Source of the DNA: a virus
DNA length: 23,275 nt
IMG/VR virus record: IMGVR_UViG_3300008050_000332
Span: 1-23,275 of that record
Reading direction: 5' to 3' (one strand)
In this document: positions 14,897-22,117 of the stretch, one piece after another
Position numbering within the stretch: the first letter of the stretch is position 1
Layout of the letters: every line of letters starts with the position of its first letter
Program-made: the position numbers and the translations under genes
Notes under the pieces: model-generated
Told to the model about the DNA's origin: nothing
What the model saw: the letters and a program-made list of their open reading frames with translations, nothing else
Databases searched by the model: none

Positions 14897-16989
14897 CAGG
14901 TAAGCTGCGTCGAAGTGGCGGGAACGTTCCCCGGCGGCGTGCCCAACTTACCAGTCAAGGCGTTTTGAGCCTGTTGCTGCTGATGTTGAAGCTGGCCAAC
15001 GTAAGTCTCCATCCTGGCCCTGAAACTCTCATCCTCCTGCAAACGCTGCTGCGCATCCGCATTCGGTATCTCCTCCGTGCCTTGTATCCAGTTCTGTATG
15101 ACTTGAAGCCTTAGCTCGGGATTCGCGTTCTCAGGGGCATTCACCACCTGGCCGCTGTGTATCTTGGCAATGTCCACCGAAGTCTCCTCGATCTCCTTGT
15201 TGCTCGCCACTTCGGCTGGCATGACCAACCGCGTGGCCAAGTTAGGATCAAGAGCCTCTATGAAAGCTCGCATGTACTCCCCAAAATTCGCCTGACCATT
15301 TCGGTCGTACTGCCCCATGATCATCCCGATCTTCTCCATCTTCGCCAGCATCACGTCGTTATCGGCGTTCTGTACGTCCCAACTAAGGTCTATGTCGTAA
15401 ACCTCGGCGGTGCGGTCCATGATCAGTTGAGCTCCTTGCTCGTTGTTCGTTACCCGGAACCATGTCTCGGGATCACCGTACTGACGCTGTAACGCCCATA
15501 CGTGATTCAATATTTTCTTCCATCCTCCGAGCCAATCGTTCACCAAGCCTTGACGCACTTGATTGGCTTCCACCACGTCAAGATCGCTTGTCGGTCTACC
15601 TGCCACCTTCATGGCTTGGGTCCTGATCGAGTTCTCGATTTCCGCTGACGCCGTGGAGTACTTCGGAATTTCCAAGAAGCCAACTTCATCACGCCTTCTC
15701 ACGGGTATCTTCGCTCCCGGCCCGATTCGCGAGGGTTGGCGTCCTACCGTATAAACCATCGGAGGAACCGTGCTAAGGCTGGAGCGATCTCTTCGACTGT
15801 CTTGCTCGGTCTTCACCGCCAATTCAGCCGACCTCAACAGCTCGGGCAATCCACGCGAATCCAGTAATCGAGAACTAAGCTGTTCCCTGGTGATCACCAC
15901 GAAAGGATATCTCACCGGGTCATACCCCATCACCTCGTGACTGGCATGGCCTTCCACCCGCTGACTAAAAATTGTTCTAGAACAAACGGGAACGTTGTCC
16001 TCGTCCGTTTCCTTGCGATACGCCACCACCACCTTCAACAGGCCATCGTAGTTCGTGACCGCTTGCTGGTCGTAGCTGTGCGTCAAATCTCCCAAGCGGC
16101 TCGTGTCGGAGCTATCCGGGTACTGGCCTCCTCCTCGATCAATCAATTCATCGGCCCACTCTTCGTCCCATCCATCCGAAAGTACTTTGTTTCTCACTTC
16201 CTCCGGCGTGTACCAATGCGTGCAATAGATACTTCTAGCCGTCTGCAAGTCCGTGACGTTGCTATCGAACGCTATGTCCCTGCCTATCTCGTAGGTCCTC
16301 AACGCCGGGCGATTCGCCGTCACCACGATGGCCGGGTATTCAGTCGAACCTTCGTTTATCAACTCCTTCGCCATCCGCTTGATCCGGGCTTCTCGCTGAT
16401 CCGGGTACAACGCCGACAAGACGTTCCCCAAGGCATCGGGAAAGTTCACCACGTCCTCGATGTATTCCACCAACTCGGGGGCGTTCGCCAATATCTCTTC
16501 CAGCGTAAGCGTTCGATACACCCTCGTGACCTCGCGCTTCCAGTATATGCCCAACACCGTCAGGCCCTTTTCCAACAAATGATTCGCCGCGATACCCGCT
16601 TCGCGTTCCAATTCCTCCATCCGCGTGAACACCAGCCACCTCATGAACTGAGTGACCAACTGAGCCGACTTCACGTCACCGCTCTCAACCGGGCTCGCCA
16701 CCATGTTGCTCCTACGCAAACTTGATTTCAGCATGGCCACGTCGGCGTCTATTATGCTGTTCGTCAGGAAGGGCTCCAGGTCACTCGCGTTGTCCCACGG
16801 AAAGGCGTTCTCCCCATGCTTCCTCCCGTCCGTACTCTTGCCCTGCCAATGACAGAACCGCGTGTCGCGATTTTGCTCCGCTTGATCAACCCACCAATTC
16901 AGGTTCCCCAGCACGCGCAGATAATCTGTTTTGAGATCATCGACGTCGGGCTGCTTCAGGTCGAACTTCTGTTCCTCGGCCCCGTTCAT
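14896..16989 (-). CDS. Portal protein (697 aa)
   Basis: The N-terminus has the features of podovirus-type portals: helix NLNWWVDQAEQNRDTRFCHW (about 29-48), then ENAFPWDNASDLEPFLTNSI, the PW-x-x-AS-D strand/helix found near the start of many such portals. The middle shows the clip/stem pattern, including LLDSRGLPELLRSAELAVKTEQDSRRDRSS (about 375-405), a region conserved in large portals, then MVYTVGRQPSRIGPGAKIPV. The C-terminus is helical and Gln-rich (YVGQLQHQQQQAQNAL), like a crown or barrel. The length fits P22/SU10-like portals. It follows the terminase genes and precedes the scaffold; its ATG overlaps the previous stop (ATGA). Confidence 0.9.
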   Translation of the reverse strand: MNGAEEQKFDLKQPDVDDLKTDYLRVLGNLNWWVDQAEQNRDTRFCHWQGKSTDGRKHGENAFPWDNASDLEPFLTNSIIDADVAMLKSSLRRSNMVASPVESGDVKSAQLVTQFMRWLVFTRMEELEREAGIAANHLLEKGLTVLGIYWKREVTRVYRTLTLEEILANAPELVEYIEDVVNFPDALGNVLSALYPDQREARIKRMAKELINEGSTEYPAIVVTANRPALRTYEIGRDIAFDSNVTDLQTARSIYCTHWYTPEEVRNKVLSDGWDEEWADELIDRGGGQYPDSSDTSRLGDLTHSYDQQAVTNYDGLLKVVVAYRKETDEDNVPVCSRTIFSQRVEGHASHEVMGYDPVRYPFVVITREQLSSRLLDSRGLPELLRSAELAVKTEQDSRRDRSSLSTVPPMVYTVGRQPSRIGPGAKIPVRRRDEVGFLEIPKYSTASAEIENSIRTQAMKVAGRPTSDLDVVEANQVRQGLVNDWLGGWKKILNHVWALQRQYGDPETWFRVTNNEQGAQLIMDRTAEVYDIDLSWDVQNADNDVMLAKMEKIGMIMGQYDRNGQANFGEYMRAFIEALDPNLATRLVMPAEVASNKEIEETSVDIAKIHSGQVVNAPENANPELRLQVIQNWIQGTEEIPNADAQQRLQEDESFRARMETYVGQLQHQQQQAQNALTGKLGTPPGNVPATSTQLT

Positions 16990-17228
16990 GCAGGTTTGAA
17001 TTTTACGGTTTTCTCCCTAATCGTTGCCAACGCCGCTTGCTCGATCCGCATGATTACCGTGGGATCACACCCCACGTAGTCGGCTATCTCTCGCAAACTA
17101 TAGTAGCGAGCCGGGCGGTCCTGCTTTGATATGCCGTCCTCTTCCCGCGCCACCATGTGCCGCAAAGCCGCGTCGATCCGCTCGCTCTTCTCGGCCTTAG
17201 ACTCCGACCATTCGCCACAAATCGCCAT
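16986..17228 (-). CDS. Small helix-turn-helix protein resembling sigma-70 region 4 (80 aa)
   Basis: The C-terminal half reads YYSLREIADYVGCDPTVIMR followed by IEQAALATIREK, the same pattern as region 4 of sigma-70 factors (sLxEIAxxxGVSxxxVxxIExxALxkLR), at about residues 43-75. The N-terminal half is charged and helical (SESKAEKSERIDAALRHMVA). It has no other sigma regions, so it cannot be a complete sigma factor. It could be a DNA-binding regulator or anti-sigma-like factor for the late unit, or part of a small terminase. The gene overlaps the end of the preceding helix-turn-helix gene by 32 nt and the portal start by ATGA. Confidence 0.75.
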   Translation of the reverse strand: MAICGEWSESKAEKSERIDAALRHMVAREEDGISKQDRPARYYSLREIADYVGCDPTVIMRIEQAALATIREKTVKFKPA

Positions 17229-17538
17229 TTATCTTCTCCACCCTCCTTATCACCGTCCCCACGGTCAGTCGTTTTCTCATGTCGGGCTTCACTATCACCC
17301 GGCTTATGCCTTCTATTCCATCAACTCGGACCAAGACCAACCGAGGATTCAACGGCAACTTCACCACGCGAGCCGCGCGTTGTCCCTCCTCCTCGGGCTC
17401 CTCCTCGGGCTTTCGCTCCTTCCATATCTTCTTTACCGTCCAGTCCGATACTCCCGTCTTCCTCGCCGTTTCACGAATCGAACGACCAGCCAAACGCTGC
17501 CTTACCACTTCTTCCTCTATCTCAGACGTCACTTTCAT
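17197..17538 (-). CDS. Helix-turn-helix protein next to the large terminase (113 aa)
   Basis: Residues about 9-40 form a clear resolvase/Hin-type helix-turn-helix: EEVVRQRLAGRSIRETARKT then GVSDWTVKKIWKER. A Glu-rich linker (EEEPEEEG) follows, then a small beta-rich C-terminal domain (AARVVKLPLNPRLVLVRVDG, then RVIVKPDMRKRLTVGTVIRR). Its ATG shares a base with the large-terminase stop (TAATG). A DNA-binding N-terminus plus separate C-terminal part directly beside the large terminase makes it a candidate small terminase subunit, though its position after rather than before terL is less usual. A late-gene regulator is the alternative. Confidence 0.78.
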   Translation of the reverse strand: MKVTSEIEEEVVRQRLAGRSIRETARKTGVSDWTVKKIWKERKPEEEPEEEGQRAARVVKLPLNPRLVLVRVDGIEGISRVIVKPDMRKRLTVGTVIRRVEKINGDLWRMVGV

Positions 17539-19190
17539 TAATATCCTCCAGTCTCCACGGGAGTCATCGCCTCCGCGTCATACCATTGGTAGTTCCCCAC
17601 CGCTAAATACCTGATGCAATCACATGGGTCCTTAGCTGGATTTTTCATGTCACCATCCACAACCCACTCGTTCATGCTCACTATGACGTTCTGACACTCG
17701 TCCGAGATCATCAGCTTGGGCTGGTTTTCATAGCTCATCTCCTCCTTGCTGTCCCACGCCAGTAAATTGTTTATCGCCTGGACGCCCGCTTCGATGTCCA
17801 GGGCTACCGCCGGATACACGTCCAACTCCTCACCATAGGTCAAATCGTCCACGATGTTGCTCGCTCCTTCGGACTTTTGGTAACTCGCCGTGCCCAACCG
17901 GGGATCGATGATCCGTTCAACGTCGCGGCCTTTCTCCATGTTTCGTATCGCCTCGGCGTAATCCTTGATCCCGTAACCATTCGGAGATTGCGCGTCACCC
18001 GGCTTGCCCTTGTCCCCGCGAGTAAGGTCAATCCATTCGCCCATGTCGGCCCCCGGCCACTCTTCGACCACCCAATGCACCCCGTGCGCGTCGATCCCCA
18101 CCAAGATCATGAACCAAGGCTTCGATCCAGCCGGGTCGATCACCATGACCCACCTCGCCGGGTTGTTCGCCGGGTCAGCCAATATCGGTATGTCGCGTGG
18201 CCGCTTGTAGTTCTTGTCCGATAGCTGCGGGAAGGACGTCTTACTCGCTTTCGTGGGCACGCCGTACGCCCGGCATAATACTACCTCACGCCTCTCACCC
18301 TCAAGCTGAGTCTTCATCGCTTCCCAACCGCCGTATGGATTGTCAGCCGTATGGAAGAACACTATGCTCGAGGTTTTTTTCACGGGCTGCATGACAACCG
18401 GGACCTCCTCGCCCCCCAGCAATTCCGCTGGCTTGCTCTCCACCGTCTTCGCCCCCGTCATCAAACTGCGTACAACCGAGTTCCACCCATCGACCGCCGT
18501 GAAGGTCACTATCCCGCGAGCGGGCAATCCATCCGCGTCCGCTCTCGTCAAACAGCGGTAGCGCAACGTCTGCAACCAACTCAGGGGAATAAGCTCGTCG
18601 GCCCAAAATCCTATGTTGTGCGTGTCACCCTCGGGACGCTCGCCGGGGGATCCGATCTCGCCACCCTCAATCGTACTCAAATCTTGGGACCAGTTTCGGA
18701 AAATACATTCGCTTTTATTCGGCAAGGAAAACTTCCCCGCCGTGAAACCATTGCGTAACGAGTACACACAGTATCCAACCTTGCCTCGACCCAAGTGCTT
18801 GTAGTTGGTTGGCAGGTATTTATAAATAAACTTTTGTTGGAACTGGATGCTATTGGCAGATGTCTCGGTCAAGCACCATATGATCGTGCCCGGATTCTCC
18901 ACCAAACATTGCACCACTCGCTTCGCGGCCATCTCGCTCTTCGAGCTTCTGTTGCCTCCCATGATCAGTACCTCGCCGTGGTTCCGCAACTCGCGGTCAG
19001 CCGTTGCCCATTGGGCAAGCTCGTACCCGTAATTGTATGGATCATCGGCTTCCAACCTGATCGCTTCCTCTCGCTCCTCCCACGCCGCATGGATTATCCG
19101 GGCCGCCTCGGCCTCGCCGCGCTCGTCCAAGAGCATTCGCTGCTCGGACTCGGTCAGTATCGGCAACACCGGGTGCGGGGTCCACTTCAT
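17538..19190 (-). CDS. terL: Terminase large subunit (550 aa)
   Basis: This packaging motor has both expected domains. ATPase: Walker A GGNRSSKS (78-85; Ser in place of the usual Gly before Lys84), Walker B IGFWADE (193-199, Asp198-Glu199), and a likely coupling strand GIVTFTA (226-232). Nuclease (RNase H-like): Asp352 in VMVIDPAG, Asp429 in RIIDPRLG, and Asp521/Asp524 in KDPCDCIRYL, giving the usual acidic triad. The Cys-Asp-Cys around the last acid is unusual. Length is normal. The ATG overlaps the HNH gene stop as ATGA, and the stop overlaps the next start. Together with the portal it packages DNA into the prohead. Confidence 0.96.
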   Translation of the reverse strand: MKWTPHPVLPILTESEQRMLLDERGEAEAARIIHAAWEEREEAIRLEADDPYNYGYELAQWATADRELRNHGEVLIMGGNRSSKSEMAAKRVVQCLVENPGTIIWCLTETSANSIQFQQKFIYKYLPTNYKHLGRGKVGYCVYSLRNGFTAGKFSLPNKSECIFRNWSQDLSTIEGGEIGSPGERPEGDTHNIGFWADELIPLSWLQTLRYRCLTRADADGLPARGIVTFTAVDGWNSVVRSLMTGAKTVESKPAELLGGEEVPVVMQPVKKTSSIVFFHTADNPYGGWEAMKTQLEGERREVVLCRAYGVPTKASKTSFPQLSDKNYKRPRDIPILADPANNPARWVMVIDPAGSKPWFMILVGIDAHGVHWVVEEWPGADMGEWIDLTRGDKGKPGDAQSPNGYGIKDYAEAIRNMEKGRDVERIIDPRLGTASYQKSEGASNIVDDLTYGEELDVYPAVALDIEAGVQAINNLLAWDSKEEMSYENQPKLMISDECQNVIVSMNEWVVDGDMKNPAKDPCDCIRYLAVGNYQWYDAEAMTPVETGGY

Positions 19191-19525
19191 GCCGTTTGCT
19201 CCTCCCTCATGTGAGGATGCAACTCATTGTGGCAAATCACGCAGATCGATATCAAATCGAACAACGGTTCGTTGCATACCCTCTCATAGGTCAAATGATG
19301 CACCTGCTCCGCTGGCCTCTTGCAACACGCTTGGCACAAGTGATTGTCTCGCTCCATCACCCGCCTACGCTTCTCGGCCCATACCGGGCTCTTCAAGTAT
19401 TTGTTGTAACGAGCCCACCATTCCTCACGTTCCTTCTCAACTCGGGCTTCGCACTCCCCCCAATACGCCTCGCTCTCTTGCTCCCGAGCAACACGAGCCG
19501 CCCGCTTTTTGCTCATCGCGTGCAT
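19187..19525 (-). CDS. HNH endonuclease (112 aa)
   Basis: Residues 64-103 carry the full HNH zinc-binding and catalytic pattern: C64-x-x-C67, VHHL (H76, H77), then C95-x-x-C98-H99-N100 and H103. A basic helical N-terminus (MHAMSKKRAARVAREQ, then KEREEWWARYNKYLKSPVW) probably binds DNA. A start at the second Met (19516) is possible. HNH proteins beside terL occur in many phages and are needed for terminase cutting in HK97-like systems. The stop overlaps the terL start (ATGA), so it is made together with terminase rather than being a free-standing homing enzyme; that role is inferred from position. Confidence 0.93.
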   Translation of the reverse strand: MHAMSKKRAARVAREQESEAYWGECEARVEKEREEWWARYNKYLKSPVWAEKRRRVMERDNHLCQACCKRPAEQVHHLTYERVCNEPLFDLISICVICHNELHPHMREEQTA

Positions 19526-19538
19526 CGCAACTCAAGCC

Positions 19539-19826
19539 CTACTCATAGGGTAGTTCGCTCCATTTGGCCGCCCCCGTTCCCAACTTGTACTTGTCGGTCC
19601 CGTCCTCCCAACCAATCTCCTCGTCTTCAAGACATGGGTCTTGGTCAGCCCACTCCTGGGCGGTCCCCGCCCTCGCCTTGATGCGCAAGGGGAATGGCAA
19701 ATTCTTATAGTAACTCGGCTTCTCCAGCCCGGCAACGCCCCGGTCAGCCCATCTCTTTATCATGGCGCGCCACTCCTCGCCCGAATCCGAACTCGATACC
19801 ACCAAAGACAAATGTCGCAATTTCAT
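19539..19826 (-). CDS. Small tail-fibre-associated protein with Mtd-N-like motif (95 aa)
   Basis: I chose the ATG at 19826, which overlaps the tail-fibre stop as ATGA; the longer frame from 19904 lies inside the fibre gene. The second half (RIKARAGTAQEWADQDPCLE followed by EIGWEDGTDKYKLGTGAAKW and SELPY) matches the pattern found at the N-termini of many tail fibres and of the Bordetella phage major tropism determinant (RxGTAxxWxxxNPxLxxGEIGxExDTxxxKxGDGxTxWxxLPY). The first half (KLRHLSLVVSSSDSGEEWRA) resembles no motif I know. The motif normally attaches fibre modules to the virion, so this may be an adaptor for the fibre just upstream. It is odd as a separate small protein. Confidence 0.8.
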   Translation of the reverse strand: MKLRHLSLVVSSSDSGEEWRAMIKRWADRGVAGLEKPSYYKNLPFPLRIKARAGTAQEWADQDPCLEDEEIGWEDGTDKYKLGTGAAKWSELPYE

Positions 19827-20797
19827 ACCCAAACCAAAAAGCTCCACCAACCCTTGGCCGACGCCGTGTAGCCAGTTACGTTCAAAGTGTTCGAGCTCAA
19901 CCACGCCTTCACGTACGGCGTGCCGCCGTTATGCGTGCCGCCCATCCCCGCAGCGGCCGCCGGGTCACCCGTGCCGTACATCCAGTAGGCGCTCGTTTCC
20001 GTGCCCCATCTCACGGGGATGCTGCCTCCCAACTTCACCCAATTCCATACCTGAGTGCCGCCCGCGCCTCCCGCTTGCTGATATCCATGCACGCATAATC
20101 CTATCGAGCCCGAGTCGATGCCCGATATCGTGAAAGTCTGCACGTCCGGGTATCCTCCCGTTCCATCCAACTCTATGAAATACTGACCAACCGGAACACC
20201 CGCAGCAGCAGTCCCGTTCGCCGCCGAGGTCAACCTGCCATCCGCGTCCACCGTGATATTTGAATTAGTATAGCTCCCCGCCGTTACCGCCGTGGCCGCC
20301 AGTTCACTAGCCCCCACCGCCCCAGTAGCTATCTCGTCGGCCCCTACGGCCCCAGTAGCTATCTCAGCGGTTCCCACGGCTCCCGTGGCAATCTCGGCGG
20401 CTCCCACCGCGCCAGTTGCTATCTCGGCAGCTCCCACGGCCCCCGTGGCGATCTCGTCAGCTCCCACCGCTCCGGTGGCTATCTCGTCGGAACCTACCGC
20501 ACCATCAGCAATTTCGTCGGAGCCCACCGCTCCATCTTCGATCTCACTAGAACCCACAGCTCCAGCGGCTATCTCATCGGAGCCTACCGCTCCCTCCGCT
20601 ATCGCATCGGACCCTATGGCTCCAGCAGCTATCTTCGATGCCGTTATCGCTCCCTCGGTAATCTCATTGGAAACTTCGGGCTCTCCCAAAATCGTTTGTA
20701 TGCTCGTTTCCACTCCCACCACCCTGCCAAGGAGTTCCGCTCGCAGTTGCCGCAACGCCTCTTCAGTCGTAAGCCCGGTCGGATCGTATGCGCTCAT
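19823..20797 (-). CDS. Tail fibre with tandem decapeptide repeats (324 aa)
   Basis: The N-terminus (MSAYDPTGLTTEEALRQLRA...) is helical. Residues 45-174 form about 13 tandem ten-residue units of the type EIATGAVGAD, as in trimeric fibre shafts. YTNSNITVDADGRLTSAANG follows, a fibre motif (T-N-x-N-I-T-V-D-A-x-G-R) common before distal domains. The C-terminal about 125 residues contain many aromatic and Gly-rich stretches (YFIELDGTGGYPDVQTFTIS, NWVKLGGSIPVRWGTETSAY, GWWSFLVWV) and probably form the receptor-binding tip. Both ends overlap neighbours by ATGA. Placement upstream of terL, far from the other tail genes, is unusual. Confidence 0.88.
   Translation of the reverse strand: MSAYDPTGLTTEEALRQLRAELLGRVVGVETSIQTILGEPEVSNEITEGAITASKIAAGAIGSDAIAEGAVGSDEIAAGAVGSSEIEDGAVGSDEIADGAVGSDEIATGAVGADEIATGAVGAAEIATGAVGAAEIATGAVGTAEIATGAVGADEIATGAVGASELAATAVTAGSYTNSNITVDADGRLTSAANGTAAAGVPVGQYFIELDGTGGYPDVQTFTISGIDSGSIGLCVHGYQQAGGAGGTQVWNWVKLGGSIPVRWGTETSAYWMYGTGDPAAAAGMGGTHNGGTPYVKAWLSSNTLNVTGYTASAKGWWSFLVWV
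20276..20665 (-). repeat. About 13 tandem 30-bp units coding the fibre shaft
   Basis: The DNA repeats with a 30-bp period, each unit coding one decapeptide. Copies in the centre (EIATGAVG-type) are most alike; those at both ends have drifted. Such an array can expand or contract by recombination and change fibre length. Confidence 0.9.
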
Positions 20798-21075
20798 TTT
20801 AAAATTAACTCCAGTTGCCCCACGGGTAATCGCACCTTCGGGGTCTTGGGTTCACTCACCACGTACAATTTGTCGGCTGGTCGATCCGGGGCATTGATCG
20901 GTATCTCATTGCCCACTCGCTCGCCCAAATATGAAAAACTCCCACTCGACAACGGGTTGTCCACCGCCTTGCCGTTGATGCACCAGTAGCTCTCGCCAAG
21001 CGGGCTCCAGGCGTGGTCCACCCGATACGATATCTGCGACCAGTTGCCGCGTACTACTGACCCCACTTTAATCAT
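20794..21075 (-). CDS. Uncharacterised protein (93 aa)
   Basis: I chose the ATG at 21075, which overlaps the upstream stop in ATGATTAA; an earlier TTG at 21084 is less likely. The protein is beta-rich with several Trp and Tyr: MIKVGSVVRGNWSQISYRVD, then GESYWCINGKAVDNP, FSYLGERVGN, ending VRLPVGQLELILK. It could form a small SH3-like barrel, but no family is recognised. Its stop overlaps the fibre start (ATGA). Confidence 0.65.
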   Translation of the reverse strand: MIKVGSVVRGNWSQISYRVDHAWSPLGESYWCINGKAVDNPLSSGSFSYLGERVGNEIPINAPDRPADKLYVVSEPKTPKVRLPVGQLELILK

Positions 21076-21379
21076 CACACTCAAGAAGCATGTCGGTGGC
21101 TTTCTTGAAGAATTGGGTTTTATTCAGTTTGAGCCTCTGGCATACCTGCTCTACGCGATATGCTTTTTCAGCTTCCAGCCGAAATGATAAAGTCAAGGTT
21201 TTGCCTGTGATCAATCGCCGGGACATAGGGAGATTCGTTGGCGTGGAAAGCGGTTGCTTCAGTCCTTCCACCTCGCGGGAGATGTGATTTATCCTAGAAG
21301 ACATACGAGTACATTGCTCTGCAATGGCGCTTATGGCCGAAGTCAGGTGGGATAACACCGATGCGTTTTCTTCAATCAT
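21068..21379 (-). CDS. Ribbon-helix-helix-like small protein with coiled-coil start (103 aa)
   Basis: The N-terminal half is a heptad-like helix (NASVLSHLTSAISAIAEQCT then MSSRINHISREVEGLK). The C-terminal part (TLTLSFRLEAEKAYRVEQVC then QRLKLNKTQFFKKATDMLLE, about 60-100) has a beta-strand followed by two helices, like a ribbon-helix-helix DNA-binding domain (strand, helix, turn, helix). If so, the coiled coil may add oligomerisation. It starts 8 nt inside the end of the preceding gene. A regulatory role near the start of the late unit would fit, but the call is by layout only. Confidence 0.68.
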   Translation of the reverse strand: MIEENASVLSHLTSAISAIAEQCTRMSSRINHISREVEGLKQPLSTPTNLPMSRRLITGKTLTLSFRLEAEKAYRVEQVCQRLKLNKTQFFKKATDMLLECDD

Positions 21380-21611
21380 CGTACACGTACAAAGGCGTCA
21401 TCTCTCCCATGCCCGCTTGCTCCACGTTGAAGTGGAAATGCTCCACCGCCACCTCGCGGCTCATCCCGTCACGATTCATGAAGACGTCCAATATCTTGCA
21501 CACCAAGTACACCGCCCGGCCCTTCGTGTCATAACCAAACAACGCATCGTCCAACCCATCGGCCAACAACGCATCGGGGTTAGCTTCCTCTATTAGATCC
21601 CGTACCTTCAT
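21372..21611 (-). CDS. Small acidic phage/plasmid-type protein (NPDALLADG family, 79 aa)
   Basis: The frame extends to a TTG at 21629, but the ATG at 21611 (MKVRDLIEEANPDALLADGL) is the better start. The sequence IEEANPDALLADGLDDALFG, then GRAVYLVCKILDVFMNRDGM, SREVAVEHFHFNVEQAGMGE and TPLYV is typical of a very widespread small protein of phages and plasmids whose function is unknown. In that family a residue run of the type NPDALLADGFEEAL and a later RDGMSxEEAxExFxFN are the conserved blocks; both are here. It overlaps the preceding gene by 32 nt and the next one by 8. Confidence 0.82.
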   Translation of the reverse strand: MKVRDLIEEANPDALLADGLDDALFGYDTKGRAVYLVCKILDVFMNRDGMSREVAVEHFHFNVEQAGMGEMTPLYVYDD

Positions 21612-21807
21612 CACTAGCGAATATCTCAACCAAGGTCTTTGCCTTCTTGATCCCCTGATGCTTCTCGACTCTCCTCACTATCTCGGGGAATCCACGCGCC
21701 AACCTGCCACGGTTCACGCTGTCCGCATGTGAGATCAATCGCACCAACCGCGAATCGAAATCTTTGCCCACCCCTCCCAGGGCTTCGCCTATCTGCTTCC
21801 CCTCCAC
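21580..21807 (-). CDS. First gene of the leftward unit, uncharacterised (75 aa)
   Basis: It has a GTG start at 21807 with no convincing Shine-Dalgarno and no in-frame ATG. The product is a basic, helical small protein (DFDSRLVRLISHADSVNRGR, LARGFPEIVRRVEKHQGIKK). The block F-D-x-x-L-V-x-L-I-x-x-A-D-x-x-N-x-x-x-L-x-x-x-F-P occurs in small proteins of many phages and plasmids, usually next to the family encoded by the following gene. Function unknown. It opens the long leftward unit and faces the divergent gap. Confidence 0.62.
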   Translation of the reverse strand: MEGKQIGEALGGVGKDFDSRLVRLISHADSVNRGRLARGFPEIVRRVEKHQGIKKAKTLVEIFASDEGTGSNRGS

Positions 21808-21972
21808 GGGACCATTCTAACCAATTACGACTACAGCCGCACCCAATTTACCAACATTTTTTTACGCGGTCTAATCTATCTATAGCATTTCCCTCGTATC
21901 GCGGGCGCACCCCCCCCTCCCCCCCTCGGCCCTCTACGCGGGAGTGGATACTGCACGTAACGGGGGCGATCC

Positions 21973-22009
21973 GGGCCGACTTGAGCCACGCTTGAGCCAC
22001 GCTCGGCCC
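21973..22009. repeat. Tandem 11-bp repeat enclosed by inverted repeats
   Basis: TTGAGCCACGC occurs twice in direct succession (21981-21991 and 21992-22002). The pair is flanked by GGGCCGA (21973-21979) and TCGGCCC (22003-22009), perfect 7-bp inverted repeats. The arrangement could be a protein-binding site with two half-sites on one helix face (11-bp spacing), or an RNA hairpin. It sits in the divergent gap before the rightward regulators. Confidence 0.6.
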
Positions 22010-22083
22010 CTAATCGGCTTAGGTATCGAGGGGGGCATAAGCTTACCTAGCTTGCAAGGTGGGTTCGATTTCCGCTGGAGGCT
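22006..22083 (+). other. Degenerate tRNA-like sequence or possible attachment-site core
   Basis: GTGGG-TTCGATT-TCCGC (22059-22075) has the form of a tRNA T-arm with two wobble pairs. TGGAGGC (22076-22082) can pair, with one mismatch, with GCCCCTA (22006-22012), and a D-arm-like TCGG/TCGA pair lies at 22014-22029. The anticodon arm is poor, position 33 is not T, and the variable region would be too long. I do not call a functional tRNA; a phage attachment site derived from a tRNA 3' half is possible. Confidence 0.2.
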
Positions 22084-22117
22084 AGGTTGGTTGCGGGGAG
22101 GAGGAGAATCCCGTAAA

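Larger units (their letters stand above)
21808..22117. other. Divergent intergenic region
   Basis: This gap separates the leftward late unit from the rightward genes and must hold or flank promoters for one or both. It contains a C8-T-C7 tract (21910-21925), a tandem 11-bp repeat within inverted repeats, and a tRNA-T-arm-like sequence. TAGAAT (complement of 21814-21819) looks like a -10 box for the leftward unit but lacks a good -35 and would leave almost no leader, so I do not call a promoter. An open frame crosses this stretch rightward but shows no coding character. Confidence 0.6.

Noticed and set aside
15937-16725. A 262-codon rightward open frame opposite the portal gene
   Set aside because: The composition (His/Arg/Gln/Val-rich) is that of an antisense shadow, it has no start site or motif, and the portal on the other strand is certain.
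19827-19904. N-terminal extension of the 95-residue Mtd-N-like protein to 121 residues
   Set aside because: The extra part lies inside the tail-fibre gene, whereas the internal ATG gives the ATGA junction used throughout this unit.
20292-20897. A 201-codon rightward open frame of Ala/Pro/Ser/Thr repeats
   Set aside because: It is the exact antisense of the tail-fibre decapeptide array; the 30-bp period keeps this frame open without coding meaning.
22006-22083. A functional tRNA gene
   Set aside because: T-arm and acceptor are suggestive, but the anticodon stem is weak, position 33 is not T, and the variable region is about 11 nt.
21944-22117. Upstream extension of the rightward open frame before the ATG at 22118
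   Set aside because: The sequence runs through the repeats of the divergent gap, has Gly/Arg-rich low-complexity translation and no ribosome site; only the last 25 codons have a plausible start.
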